A DNA stretch of 5,550 bases from an uncultured Bacteroidales bacterium (GTDB lineage Bacteria; Bacteroidota; Bacteroidia; Bacteroidales; UBA932): NCBI GenBank assembly GCA_946406275.1, contig CAMJJZ010000072.1, positions 1 to 5,550 of the forward strand, given 5' to 3'. The position numbers were made by a program, and so were the translations under genes. The notes beneath the pieces are model-generated. The model saw nothing but the letters and a program-made list of their open reading frames with translations, ran no database searches and was not told where the DNA came from. Below are positions 1-5,550 of the stretch, one piece after another. Numbering within the stretch: position 1 is the stretch's first letter; each line of letters opens with the position of its first letter.

Positions 1-732
1 GAAGTGGCTGAAGCCCGGGAAATGCTGTCTTCCGGCACCGACATCCTCCGCGGGGACGAGTGCTCGCTGGCGCTGGCCCTTACATCGTACCCAGGGGAAT
101 CGCCCCAGACGCATGAATTCGTGGGACGCCTGCAGGAAATGGTGGACGCCAACCTTGAAGGAGAGCACTACCTCATAGGCGAATCCGTGATGTACAAGGA
201 GCTAAAGGACGGTTTCCCGCAGGAGCTTCTGTTCCTGACGATACTTACCGTGGTGGCTATTTTCATCATCGTGGCTCTTACGTTCAAGTCCCTGCTTATT
301 CCGGTAATACTTATCCTCACGGTTATGTCAGGCGTATATGTGAACGTCTACGCCTGCGGCGCCGGCGGGAAAACTATGCTGTACCTGTCCTACCTCATTA
401 TACAGGGCCTGCTGATGGGCGCCACCATAGACTATTCCATCCTGTTCACAAGCTATTACAGGCACTGCCGCAAGATAATGGGCGTGAGAAAATCGCTGGC
501 CGTCACTTATTACAGGACGGTGAATTCCATCCTTACATCGGGCCTTATCATTACCCTGGTGCCATTCGTGATGTCGCACGTGGTGAAGGACCAGCTCACC
601 GCATCAATCATGCACAGCCTTTCCATGGGTGCGCTTGCGGTAATACTGCTTATTCTCTTCGTGATGCCCGGCGTACTGGCGGCGCTTGACCCGCTGGTGG
701 TCCCCAAGAAGGACCGCTACCACTGCGAGTAA
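1..732 (+). CDS. MMPL/RND-superfamily membrane transporter, C-terminal part (5' end outside window)
   Basis: The reading frame is open from the first base and ends at TAA 730-732, leaving 243 residues of a larger protein. Seen: a soluble stretch of about 70 residues (the end of a periplasmic loop), then roughly five hydrophobic segments in the order expected for the second transmembrane block of an MMPL/RND permease. The third carries GxxxDY (GATIDY, Asp codon 430-432). This is the usual site of the membrane-embedded acidic residue that couples transport to the proton gradient in this superfamily. The protein ends in a short charged tail. Family knowledge: such inner-membrane pumps move lipids or other hydrophobic molecules; in Bacteroidota, proteins of this shape are often found with lipid or acyltransferase genes. 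The substrate cannot be read from this fragment. The GTG at 4-6 is just an in-frame codon, not the start. Its last codons overlap the convergent gene at 717-1985. No T-rich terminator is visible after the stop. Confidence 0.85.
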   Translation, partial: EVAEAREMLSSGTDILRGDECSLALALTSYPGESPQTHEFVGRLQEMVDANLEGEHYLIGESVMYKELKDGFPQELLFLTILTVVAIFIIVALTFKSLLIPVILILTVMSGVYVNVYACGAGGKTMLYLSYLIIQGLLMGATIDYSILFTSYYRHCRKIMGVRKSLAVTYYRTVNSILTSGLIITLVPFVMSHVVKDQLTASIMHSLSMGALAVILLILFVMPGVLAALDPLVVPKKDRYHCE

Positions 733-1985
733 CCTACCAGAATCAGAAAATCCTGCCATATGCGCTGGAAGATGTTCCAGCGTACGTCTTTGCGCGTAAG
801 CTGCTGGCTCTGCGTAAGATCCTCCTCGAATACCGCACGGCTCTGCAGGGCCACGTCCTTGTCGTAGACGTAGACATTGTTCTCATAGTTGAGGAAGAAA
901 CTGCGGTTATCAAGGTTGGCGGAGCCGTAGCACGAGACGTAGTCGTCCGTGACGTACATCTTGCTGTGGATGAAGGGATCGTGCCTCTCGTAGAGTTTCA
1001 CGCCGGCCTTGAGGAGTTTCTTGTAGAAATAGCGGTTGACCCAGAGCATGATGGGAACGTCCTGGTTCTCCGGAACCATGAGGCGCACGTCCACGCCGCG
1101 CTTCACTGCATCCCTCATCGCAAGGATGGTGGTAATTGGCGGGCACAGGTACGGGGTCTGGATCCAGAAATAGTCCTTGGCGGCCGCCAGAGCCTGTTCC
1201 ACGCCGTCCTTTATAGGCCTGTCCAGCGTGTAGGGGCCACCCTGGGCAACCTGCATTATGGCGCCGCCGTCCTTCACGGTTTCCCTTATGGGCCTGGTGG
1301 CGAAAGGCTTGCCGCCGAAGTAAACCCAGAAGTCATCGAACATGTTCTCGAAGTCTTCCACGATGGGACCTTCCAGCTTTATGTGGGTGTCCCTCCACTC
1401 GGTGTGATAGACGTCGGCTATGTTCATGCCGCCGGTGTAGCAATAGCGGCCGTCGATTACGGCAATTTTCCGGTGGTCCCGGAAGTCTATGTTGAGGATA
1501 TAGCCAAATGGGTCTCCAGGCGGCTGGACGTCAACGGTGTGGATGCCTTCCGTCTTTCTGAGCTGTTTGTAGAACGATGCCTTAGGGGAGTTGGAGCGTG
1601 ATTCCAGAATCATTCTCACGGGAACGCCTTCCTCCGCTTTGTCCATTAGGATATTCTTGACCTCTTCGGCAATGGTATCAGCTGCAAAGCGGTAATACTC
1701 CATGTCTATGAAGCGCTCCGCATTGCGGAGGTCTTCATTGAATGCATCAAACTTGGTACGGCCGTCCGTGAAGATCTCAATGCCGTTTCCGCCCACGGGG
1801 AGCATCTTTCCCCTCAGCGCCAGCGTGCGCGCCAAAGGGCGCCAGTTGATGTCTATGCTGTCGAACACCGGCGCATTCAAATCCGGCGTAGGCGGCACGG
1901 GTATCTTCCTCATGCTCCTTGTCACGGAGCAGGAGGAAGTCACCAGCACAATGCTTATGGCTATTAAGGCGTATCTCTTCAACAC
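717..1985 (-). CDS. Phospholipase D superfamily protein, cardiolipin synthase type, lipoprotein-like N-terminus
   Basis: A 422-residue protein with two complete HxKxxxxD catalytic motifs: H171/K173/D178 followed by GGMN (185-188), and H340/K342/D347 followed by GSANLD (354-359). Residues D94-MEYYRF-100 and QTPYL (276-280) match conserved stretches of bacterial cardiolipin synthases, so joining two phosphatidylglycerols, or a related phosphatidyl transfer, is the likely reaction; other PLD-type phosphodiesterase activity remains possible. Typical cardiolipin synthases begin with two transmembrane helices. Here there is one short hydrophobic segment (5-16) ending TSSC19, which resembles a lipoprotein signal, so the enzyme may be tethered by a lipid or a single helix on the periplasmic face. 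Start: GTG 1985-1983 (TTG 1982 is the alternative); in-frame stops TAA and TAG lie just upstream. No Shine-Dalgarno is seen. The stop (TAG, 719-717) lies inside the end of the convergent MMPL gene. The permease gene upstream on the same strand is separated by a hairpin-forming repeat, so co-transcription is doubtful. Confidence 0.9.
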   Translation of the reverse strand: MLKRYALIAISIVLVTSSCSVTRSMRKIPVPPTPDLNAPVFDSIDINWRPLARTLALRGKMLPVGGNGIEIFTDGRTKFDAFNEDLRNAERFIDMEYYRFAADTIAEEVKNILMDKAEEGVPVRMILESRSNSPKASFYKQLRKTEGIHTVDVQPPGDPFGYILNIDFRDHRKIAVIDGRYCYTGGMNIADVYHTEWRDTHIKLEGPIVEDFENMFDDFWVYFGGKPFATRPIRETVKDGGAIMQVAQGGPYTLDRPIKDGVEQALAAAKDYFWIQTPYLCPPITTILAMRDAVKRGVDVRLMVPENQDVPIMLWVNRYFYKKLLKAGVKLYERHDPFIHSKMYVTDDYVSCYGSANLDNRSFFLNYENNVYVYDKDVALQSRAVFEEDLTQSQQLTRKDVRWNIFQRIWQDFLILVGYSQW

Positions 1986-1989
1986 GCCG

Positions 1990-1997
1990 CAAATTTA
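1990..1997 (-). promoter_or_regulatory. Possible Bacteroidota -7 box (TAAATTTG) upstream of the PLD-type gene
   Basis: The minus strand reads TAAATTTG, a match to the TAnnTTTG -7 element of Bacteroidota. Only four bases (CGGC) separate it from the GTG start, which would put the transcript start at or next to the start codon. A TTTG-like -33 exists only at 2024-2021, giving a spacer of 23 rather than the usual about 19, so support is partial. The 8-mer is AT-rich and could occur by chance. Confidence 0.4.
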
Positions 1998-2015
1998 CTA
2001 AAAATCCCCCATCCA

Positions 2016-2103
2016 TCCACCAAAACCCCGCATTTCCGTGGACAAACCGGCAAAATAGCCAACTTGTCCACGGAAAGCGCCAAATCGGTGGATGGGCGTG
2101 GTG
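2016..2103 (-). repeat. 88-bp palindromic interspersed repeat, copy 1 (REP-like)
   Basis: Read on the minus strand, this stretch aligns with 5386-5473 on the plus strand: about 82 of 89 columns agree, with five substitutions and two single-base indels. The core is a perfect 13-bp inverted repeat, TTTCCGTGGACAA (2076-2064) and TTGTCCACGGAAA (2045-2033), around an 18-base spacer that contains a small GGC/GCC pairing. An outer pair, CCATCCACC and GGTGGATGG (9 bp), sits near the ends, giving a nested cruciform or hairpin. It begins at the base directly after the TAA of the permease gene. It is followed on the minus strand by T runs (2026-2023 and 2004-2000), so it may also act as a terminator between the permease and PLD-type genes. 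No coding function is seen. Confidence 0.85.
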
Positions 2104-2892
2104 TTACTTTTTGATGAAAATCATTGCCATCAACGGAAGGGCTATGATGGCCATTGTGGCGCTTATGGGAAGATAGATGCCGAAGTTCACGTACTGCACT
2201 ACCAGATAAGTGATTAGCAGAAGGCCGATGCCCATTGCGCTGCTTATGATGTAATGCTTGCGGATATCCGTGCTCTTGCACACAAGGCGGCTCAGGTTGG
2301 GAACGCCCAGGGAAATGAAGCCGATAGGGCCGCAGATGCTCACGGAACTGGTCACGAGGCACATTATGGCAAGAAGTAGCAGCGCTTTCCCGCTGTTAAG
2401 GATTTCCGTCTGCTCCCTGAAGTGGCTTGTGAGGCGCCCGGCCTGCGTGAGTGCCGCAGCAAGGCCTATTGCAAAGAGGCTCAAGGAGAAGATGATATCC
2501 CCCGTTGTGACGCCCTCCAGCCTGAAATTGGCCGCGCCCCAGAGGTAATACTGCTTGAGAAGGTCCCCTGTGGGCGCATTTGTGACCACTATGGTTCCAA
2601 GACTGCCTATGAACGTTCCGAACAGAATACCGAATGTGATGAGCTGCTGGGTATTGACTTTTAGAGTCACAAAGAAACACACAAGCGTGCAGATCAGGGT
2701 GCAGATAAAACTTCCCACCGTAAGGGAACACCAGCCCGTCATGGTTGCCGCAGCCGCGCCCAGGCACGCCGCGGAACCCAGCCCCAGCGAATACACGTCC
2801 CCCAGCTGGTTCCTCCACAGATACTGCATCTGAATTCCACCCACCGGCAGCGCAATGCCGGAAATAATCACATATAGCAGGCTCAGTAACAT
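2104..2892 (-). CDS. FecCD-type ABC transporter permease, N-terminally short and diverged
   Basis: A 262-residue, strongly hydrophobic protein with about seven membrane segments. It resembles the FecCD/BtuC permease family, which imports iron-siderophores, haem or cobalamin with a binding protein and an ATPase. Seen: RNQLGDVYSLGLGSAA (27-42), a degenerate form of the RNPLAxPxxLGxxxGA block; LWGAANF (117-123), like the family's WxxGs region; and GPIGFISLGVPNLSRL (188-203), matching GPIGFxGLxxPHxxR but with Asn for His. Usual length is about 330-350 residues. The segment before the RNPLA block is only about 26 residues instead of roughly 80-90, so the first helix and loop are missing. The ATPase-coupling loop (about 153-170) also lacks the normal AxxLG pattern. 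Start: ATG 2892-2890; the upstream TTG at 2940 would run through the neighbouring promoter and adds no family sequence. There are no internal stops. It may be a reduced but working permease or a decaying remnant. No partner ATPase or binding protein is in view. Confidence 0.7.
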   Translation of the reverse strand: MLLSLLYVIISGIALPVGGIQMQYLWRNQLGDVYSLGLGSAACLGAAAATMTGWCSLTVGSFICTLICTLVCFFVTLKVNTQQLITFGILFGTFIGSLGTIVVTNAPTGDLLKQYYLWGAANFRLEGVTTGDIIFSLSLFAIGLAAALTQAGRLTSHFREQTEILNSGKALLLLAIMCLVTSSVSICGPIGFISLGVPNLSRLVCKSTDIRKHYIISSAMGIGLLLITYLVVQYVNFGIYLPISATMAIIALPLMAMIFIKK

Positions 2893-2897
2893 ATTTG

Positions 2898-2905
2898 CAA
2901 ATTTA
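2898..2905 (-). promoter_or_regulatory. Possible -7 box (TAAATTTG) just upstream of the permease ATG
   Basis: The minus strand reads TAAATTTG, fitting TAnnTTTG, followed by five bases and the ATG at 2892. No TTG-type -33 element occurs at a suitable distance upstream on this strand. Transcription from here would be essentially leaderless. The same 9-mer, TAAATTTGC, precedes the PLD-type gene. Support is moderate at best. Confidence 0.3.
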
Positions 2906-2926
2906 GGCAATTTTTGTTGAAAATAA

Positions 2927-2957
2927 TTTGCAGATATCAAATTATGTTGTACCTTTG
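2927..2957 (+). promoter_or_regulatory. Bacteroidota-type promoter for the TonB-receptor-like gene
   Basis: TTTG at 2927-2930 (-33 element), exactly 19 bases, then TACCTTTG at 2950-2957 (-7 element, TAnnTTTG). This is the housekeeping sigma promoter layout known from Bacteroides. Transcription should begin a few bases after 2957, giving an untranslated leader of about 25 bases before the ATG at 2988. The leader is A-rich near the start codon (GTAAAAATG) and has no Shine-Dalgarno, as is usual in this phylum. The element lies within the region just upstream of the divergent permease gene. Confidence 0.8.
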
Positions 2958-2987
2958 CAGTGTACTAATAAAGTAATACACGTAAAA

Positions 2988-5372
2988 ATGAAGAAGCTGG
3001 TTGTTGTTTCGTTGTTCCTGCTTGCAGCAGTAAGTGCCTTTGCCAAAAACGATTGGAAAGGAAAGGTGGTGGATCAGAAAGGCGAGCCCGTGCCATATGC
3101 CAACGTGGCGGTGCTTTCCAGAGCGGATTCTACCGTGGTATGCGGTGCGGTTACTGAAGAGGACGGCACCTTTAATATAATTACTAGTGAAAAAGACGGC
3201 ATTATGATGGTTGCCATGCTTGGCTACAAGACAGTGTACTTCACTCCTGTAGACGGCATGACTATAACTCTGTATGACGATGCCACAATGCTTGCCGGCG
3301 CTTCCATCCAGGCCGTTATGCCCAAGACCAAGCTCACCGGAGAAGGCCTGCAGACAGCCGTTCGCGGCTCCGTTCTGGAGAACGCGGGCTCCGCAAAAGA
3401 TGTCCTTGCAAAGACTCCGGGCATAATCAAGAGCAGCAACGGTCTTGAGGTTATCGGCAAGGGTGCTCCGCTGGTGTATATCAACGGCCGCAAGGTAACC
3501 GACAGCTCTGAACTGGAGCGGCTCCAGAGCAACGAGATTCAGAGTGTTGAGGTCATCACCAACCCCGGAGCACAGTACGACGCCACCGTGAAGGCCGTGG
3601 TCCGCATCAAGACCATAAGGCGTCAGGGAGAGGGCTTCGGCTTCAATTTCAACGCATCCGACGCACAGTCTCTCAAGTGGGCCAAGGGCAACGATCCCTT
3701 CGGCGGTATCAACGTTAACTACCGTAACGGAGACGTGGACTACTTCGGCGGCATCAACTATCAGGGCAACACCTCCCGCCAGCTCAGCACCGCAGAGGCG
3801 GCCAGCTACTACAACAAAGACGGAAAGATGAACGAGCTCAAGAACGTAGGTGACATAGACGGCCAGTTCTTCGGGAAAGCAATGTACGGCAATGCCGGAG
3901 TAAACTGGCAAATTGCGGACAATCACTTTATGGGCGGCAAAATTGAGTGGGGAAAGACCTTCCAGGGCGACGACTTCACCATCGTCAACACCAAGGTCTA
4001 CGAAAACGGTGTCCTGACCGATGACCTGTCCACCCTTACGGAAGATGCCCTGGGAGAGCCGGGAGGTTATAACATCGGCGGAAACCTCTATTACAACGGC
4101 GTGGTGGGCGGAAAGCTTGGCGTGGACGTGAACCTGGATTACTACGGCGTGGAAAGCAGCTCCGTTTCCAAATCCACAGAATCCAGCACTATGACTGCCG
4201 ATGCCGCCATTAACTCCACCAGCGACAACGCCTCCCGGATGTATGCAGGTAAGGCTGTCCTTTCCTACCCCATCTGGATGGGTCAGCTGCAGGCAGGAAC
4301 GGAAGAGACCTTCACCCGCCGCACCGACGAGTACCAGATTTCCGGCGTGAGCATCCCTTCCTCTTCTGCACAGGTTAAAGAAGACAATTACGCCGCGTTT
4401 GCATCGTACGGATTCATGCTTCCGCAGCTGGGTATGTTCAACGCCGGTGTACGCTATGAATACGTGACCTACGCTTATGAGGACGCGATCAATCCTTCTA
4501 CCAACCTGTCCCGTAGCTACGGCAACTTCTTCCCCAACGCATCCTTTGCAGGAGTGTTTGGCCCCGTACAACTTATGCTGAACTACAGCGCCAAGACCCG
4601 CAGGCCCAATTATAGCAACCTCTCCGGCGCAATCCGCTATAACAGCAAATACATCTGGCAGAGCGGAAATTCCCAGTTGCAGCCCGAAATATCTCACAAC
4701 ATAAGTCTCACGGCAGTTTGGAAGTGGGTTTCCTTCATTGTGAACTACGCCCGCACGGACAACGCTATGATGAGCTGGTCCTCACCGTATGTGAAGGAAG
4801 GCGTTGCCGACGGCGTGGTGCTTGTGAAGCCCCGCAACATAGACGTCCCGTTCAGGAATATGGCCGCTTATGTGAACATTACGCCGGTTGTCGGCCCCTG
4901 GACCATCAATTATACGTTCGGAGTCATGCCACAGTGGCTCACGCTTACCATGGAAGACCCCCGCGAGGCATCAGGTTCAAGAACCGTGAGCTTCAACAAC
5001 AAGGTTCCGTTCGTGGCGCAGTGCCTCAACACCCTTACCCTCAAGGGCGGCTGGCAGCTTGAACTTGGCGCCACAATGCAGACCAAGGGATACAACCAGA
5101 ACCTGTACCTCAAGGGCACGTATCTGGATGTGAACGCCGCCGTGCAGAAGACGCTTCTCAAGGACGGCTCGCTGGTCCTCCGCCTTGAAGGCGCAGACCT
5201 TGCCAATATGGCCCACATAGATGTTGAAACGGACTTTGGCAGCCATTACATCAACCAGACCAACCTGTTTGACACCCAAAAGGTGAAGTTCAGCATCCGC
5301 TACAGCTTCAACACCGCCCAGAGCAAGTACCGCGGCACCGGCGCCGGCTCCGACGAAAAGGCCAGGATGTAA
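2988..5372 (+). CDS. TonB-dependent-receptor-like outer-membrane beta-barrel protein
   Basis: A 794-residue protein, complete. Residues 1-19 form a signal peptide (MKK, hydrophobic core, AFA before Lys20). Residues 23 to about 96 form a carboxypeptidase-regulatory-like beta-sandwich (GKVVDQKGEPVPYANV, then DGTF). Residues about 115-209 form a receptor plug, with VLAKTPGI (139-146), VYINGRKV (163-170) and VEVITNPGAQYDA (187-199). The remainder is an alternating, aromatic-rich beta-barrel. It fits the outer-membrane beta-barrel family common in Bacteroidota and related to SusC/TonB receptors, but it is shorter than SusC (about 1000 residues) and has no SusD neighbour. The likely role is outer-membrane uptake or binding of an unknown ligand. 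After the last strand comes a polar tail, SKYRGTGAGSDEKARM, a kind of ending seen in relatives. No clear TonB box was recognised. Start: ATG 2988; an in-frame TTG at 2928 lies inside the promoter and is rejected. It is divergent from a FecCD-like permease, which hints at an import theme, but no ligand can be named. Confidence 0.9.
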   Translation: MKKLVVVSLFLLAAVSAFAKNDWKGKVVDQKGEPVPYANVAVLSRADSTVVCGAVTEEDGTFNIITSEKDGIMMVAMLGYKTVYFTPVDGMTITLYDDATMLAGASIQAVMPKTKLTGEGLQTAVRGSVLENAGSAKDVLAKTPGIIKSSNGLEVIGKGAPLVYINGRKVTDSSELERLQSNEIQSVEVITNPGAQYDATVKAVVRIKTIRRQGEGFGFNFNASDAQSLKWAKGNDPFGGINVNYRNGDVDYFGGINYQGNTSRQLSTAEAASYYNKDGKMNELKNVGDIDGQFFGKAMYGNAGVNWQIADNHFMGGKIEWGKTFQGDDFTIVNTKVYENGVLTDDLSTLTEDALGEPGGYNIGGNLYYNGVVGGKLGVDVNLDYYGVESSSVSKSTESSTMTADAAINSTSDNASRMYAGKAVLSYPIWMGQLQAGTEETFTRRTDEYQISGVSIPSSSAQVKEDNYAAFASYGFMLPQLGMFNAGVRYEYVTYAYEDAINPSTNLSRSYGNFFPNASFAGVFGPVQLMLNYSAKTRRPNYSNLSGAIRYNSKYIWQSGNSQLQPEISHNISLTAVWKWVSFIVNYARTDNAMMSWSSPYVKEGVADGVVLVKPRNIDVPFRNMAAYVNITPVVGPWTINYTFGVMPQWLTLTMEDPREASGSRTVSFNNKVPFVAQCLNTLTLKGGWQLELGATMQTKGYNQNLYLKGTYLDVNAAVQKTLLKDGSLVLRLEGADLANMAHIDVETDFGSHYINQTNLFDTQKVKFSIRYSFNTAQSKYRGTGAGSDEKARM

Positions 5373-5385
5373 TCCCCCGTCGCCG

Positions 5386-5473
5386 CACCACGTCCATCCA
5401 CCGATTTGGCGTTTTCCGTGGACAAGTTGGCATTTTGCCCGGTTTGTCCACGGAAATGCCCGTTTTTGGTGGA
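5386..5473 (+). repeat. 88-bp palindromic interspersed repeat, copy 2 (REP-like)
   Basis: The second copy of the element at 2016-2103, here on the plus strand and about 92% identical. The core arms TTTCCGTGGACAA (5413-5425) and TTGTCCACGGAAA (5444-5456) are perfect inverted repeats. Inside the loop, GGCA (5429-5432) can pair with TGCC (5436-5439). Outside, GGC (5408-5410) can pair with GCC (5458-5460), and TCCACC (5397-5402) with GGTGGA (5468-5473). It starts 13 bases after the receptor stop codon, in the same orientation relative to that gene as copy 1 has to the permease gene. Confidence 0.85.
5408..5467 (+). terminator. Probable intrinsic terminator formed by repeat copy 2
   Basis: The stem GGC plus TTTCCGTGGACAA pairs with TTGTCCACGGAAA plus GCC (two- and one-base bulges between the two helices). 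It is followed after CG by five T residues (5463-5467). A long stable hairpin followed by a T run, 35 bases past the receptor stop, fits factor-independent termination of the receptor transcript. The T run is short and interrupted, so efficiency is uncertain. Confidence 0.5.
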
Positions 5474-5502
5474 CAAGTGGGCCAACGGAAGGGTTTATTT
5501 GT

Positions 5503-5510
5503 TATATTTG
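5503..5510 (+). promoter_or_regulatory. Possible -7 box (TATATTTG) for the gene starting near 5532
   Basis: TATATTTG matches TAnnTTTG, and the following leader (TGGTACTGATAACCACAG) is typical in look and length of a Bacteroidales 5' end. No TTTG lies 19 bases upstream (the position reads GGCC), so the -33 element is weak or absent. TGGT at 5511-5514 and ACCA at 5522-5525 in the leader can pair into a small hairpin. Confidence 0.5.
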
Positions 5511-5531
5511 TGGTACTGATAACCACAGATA

Positions 5532-5550
5532 ATGTACAAAATCACTAGCC
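5532..5550 (+). CDS. Possible start of the next gene (first six codons only)
   Basis: ATG at 5532 opens a frame reading MYKITS and then runs off the window. The ATG lies about 22 bases after a -7-like box and after a probable terminator, the expected position for a new transcription unit. Too little is visible to suggest a product, and the call rests on context alone. Confidence 0.4.

Noticed and set aside
966..1601. A 211-codon open frame antisense to the PLD-type gene
   Set aside because: The opposite strand encodes both HKD motifs and is clearly the real gene; this frame shows no family features or promoter.
2016..2103. A CRISPR-like or attachment-site reading of the repeats
   Set aside because: There are only two copies, far apart and inverted, with no spacers, cas genes, integrase or tRNA nearby.
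2893..2940. A TTG 2940 start for the permease, 16 residues longer
   Set aside because: The extra residues are polar, do not restore the missing family helix, and lie in the promoter region.
2928..2987. A 20-codon upstream extension of the receptor from TTG 2928
   Set aside because: It overlaps the -33 and -7 promoter elements and would bury the signal peptide; ATG 2988 gives a proper signal peptide at the N-terminus.
2937..4697. A 586-codon open frame antisense to the receptor gene
   Set aside because: Its codons are in exact register with the receptor codons, so it stays open simply because the receptor avoids TTA, CTA and TCA there. The translation has no recognisable domain, while the sense strand has a signal peptide, plug and barrel.
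2988..5372. A SusC/SusD polysaccharide utilisation locus
   Set aside because: The receptor is shorter than SusC and no SusD, glycosidase or anti-sigma gene is adjacent.
5417..5478. TTGTCCACG-type sequences read as DnaA boxes, suggesting an origin-like cluster
   Set aside because: They are the arms of a hairpin repeat found twice at gene 3' ends, there is no AT-rich unwinding region or dnaA gene, and the match is to the actinobacterial rather than the general DnaA box.

Overview
The window looks like chromosome of a Bacteroidales-type Bacteroidota, of medium GC by eye. Three things point there: promoter -7 boxes of the form TAnnTTTG, one with a perfectly spaced -33 TTTG; start sites with no convincing Shine-Dalgarno sequence; and an outer-membrane beta-barrel receptor with a carboxypeptidase-regulatory-like N-terminal domain, a layout typical of this phylum. 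No genus can be named. There is no transposase, integrase, CRISPR array, tRNA or rRNA.

Layout: (1) 1-732, plus strand, the C-terminal half-domain of an MMPL/RND-type membrane transporter whose start lies upstream of the window. (2) 717-1985, minus strand, a complete phospholipase-D-superfamily protein of the cardiolipin synthase type with both HKD motifs and a lipoprotein-like N-terminus; its stop overlaps the transporter stop tail to tail. (3) 1986-2103, an intergenic stretch holding an 88-bp palindromic repeat. (4) 2104-2892, minus strand, a short and diverged FecCD-type ABC permease lacking the usual N-terminal helix region. (5) 2893-2987, a divergent promoter region. (6) 2988-5372, plus strand, a complete 794-residue TonB-dependent-receptor-like outer-membrane protein. 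(7) 5373-5531, a second copy of the 88-bp repeat (about 92% identical, inverted relative to the first), then a -7 box, and the first codons of a probable next gene at 5532.

The permease and receptor share a promoter region and could belong to one uptake theme (outer-membrane receptor plus inner-membrane permease for iron, cobalamin or similar), but no binding protein or ATPase is visible, and the permease looks reduced. The MMPL protein and the PLD-type enzyme both suggest envelope lipid handling, but they are convergent and not an operon.

The most unusual structure is the repeat pair. Each copy follows directly after a stop codon, in the same orientation relative to the gene it follows, can fold into a long hairpin, and is followed by a -7-like box and the next start codon. 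I read it as a dispersed REP-like 3'-end element that may also terminate transcription. I see no clear evidence of a wholly new multi-gene system here.
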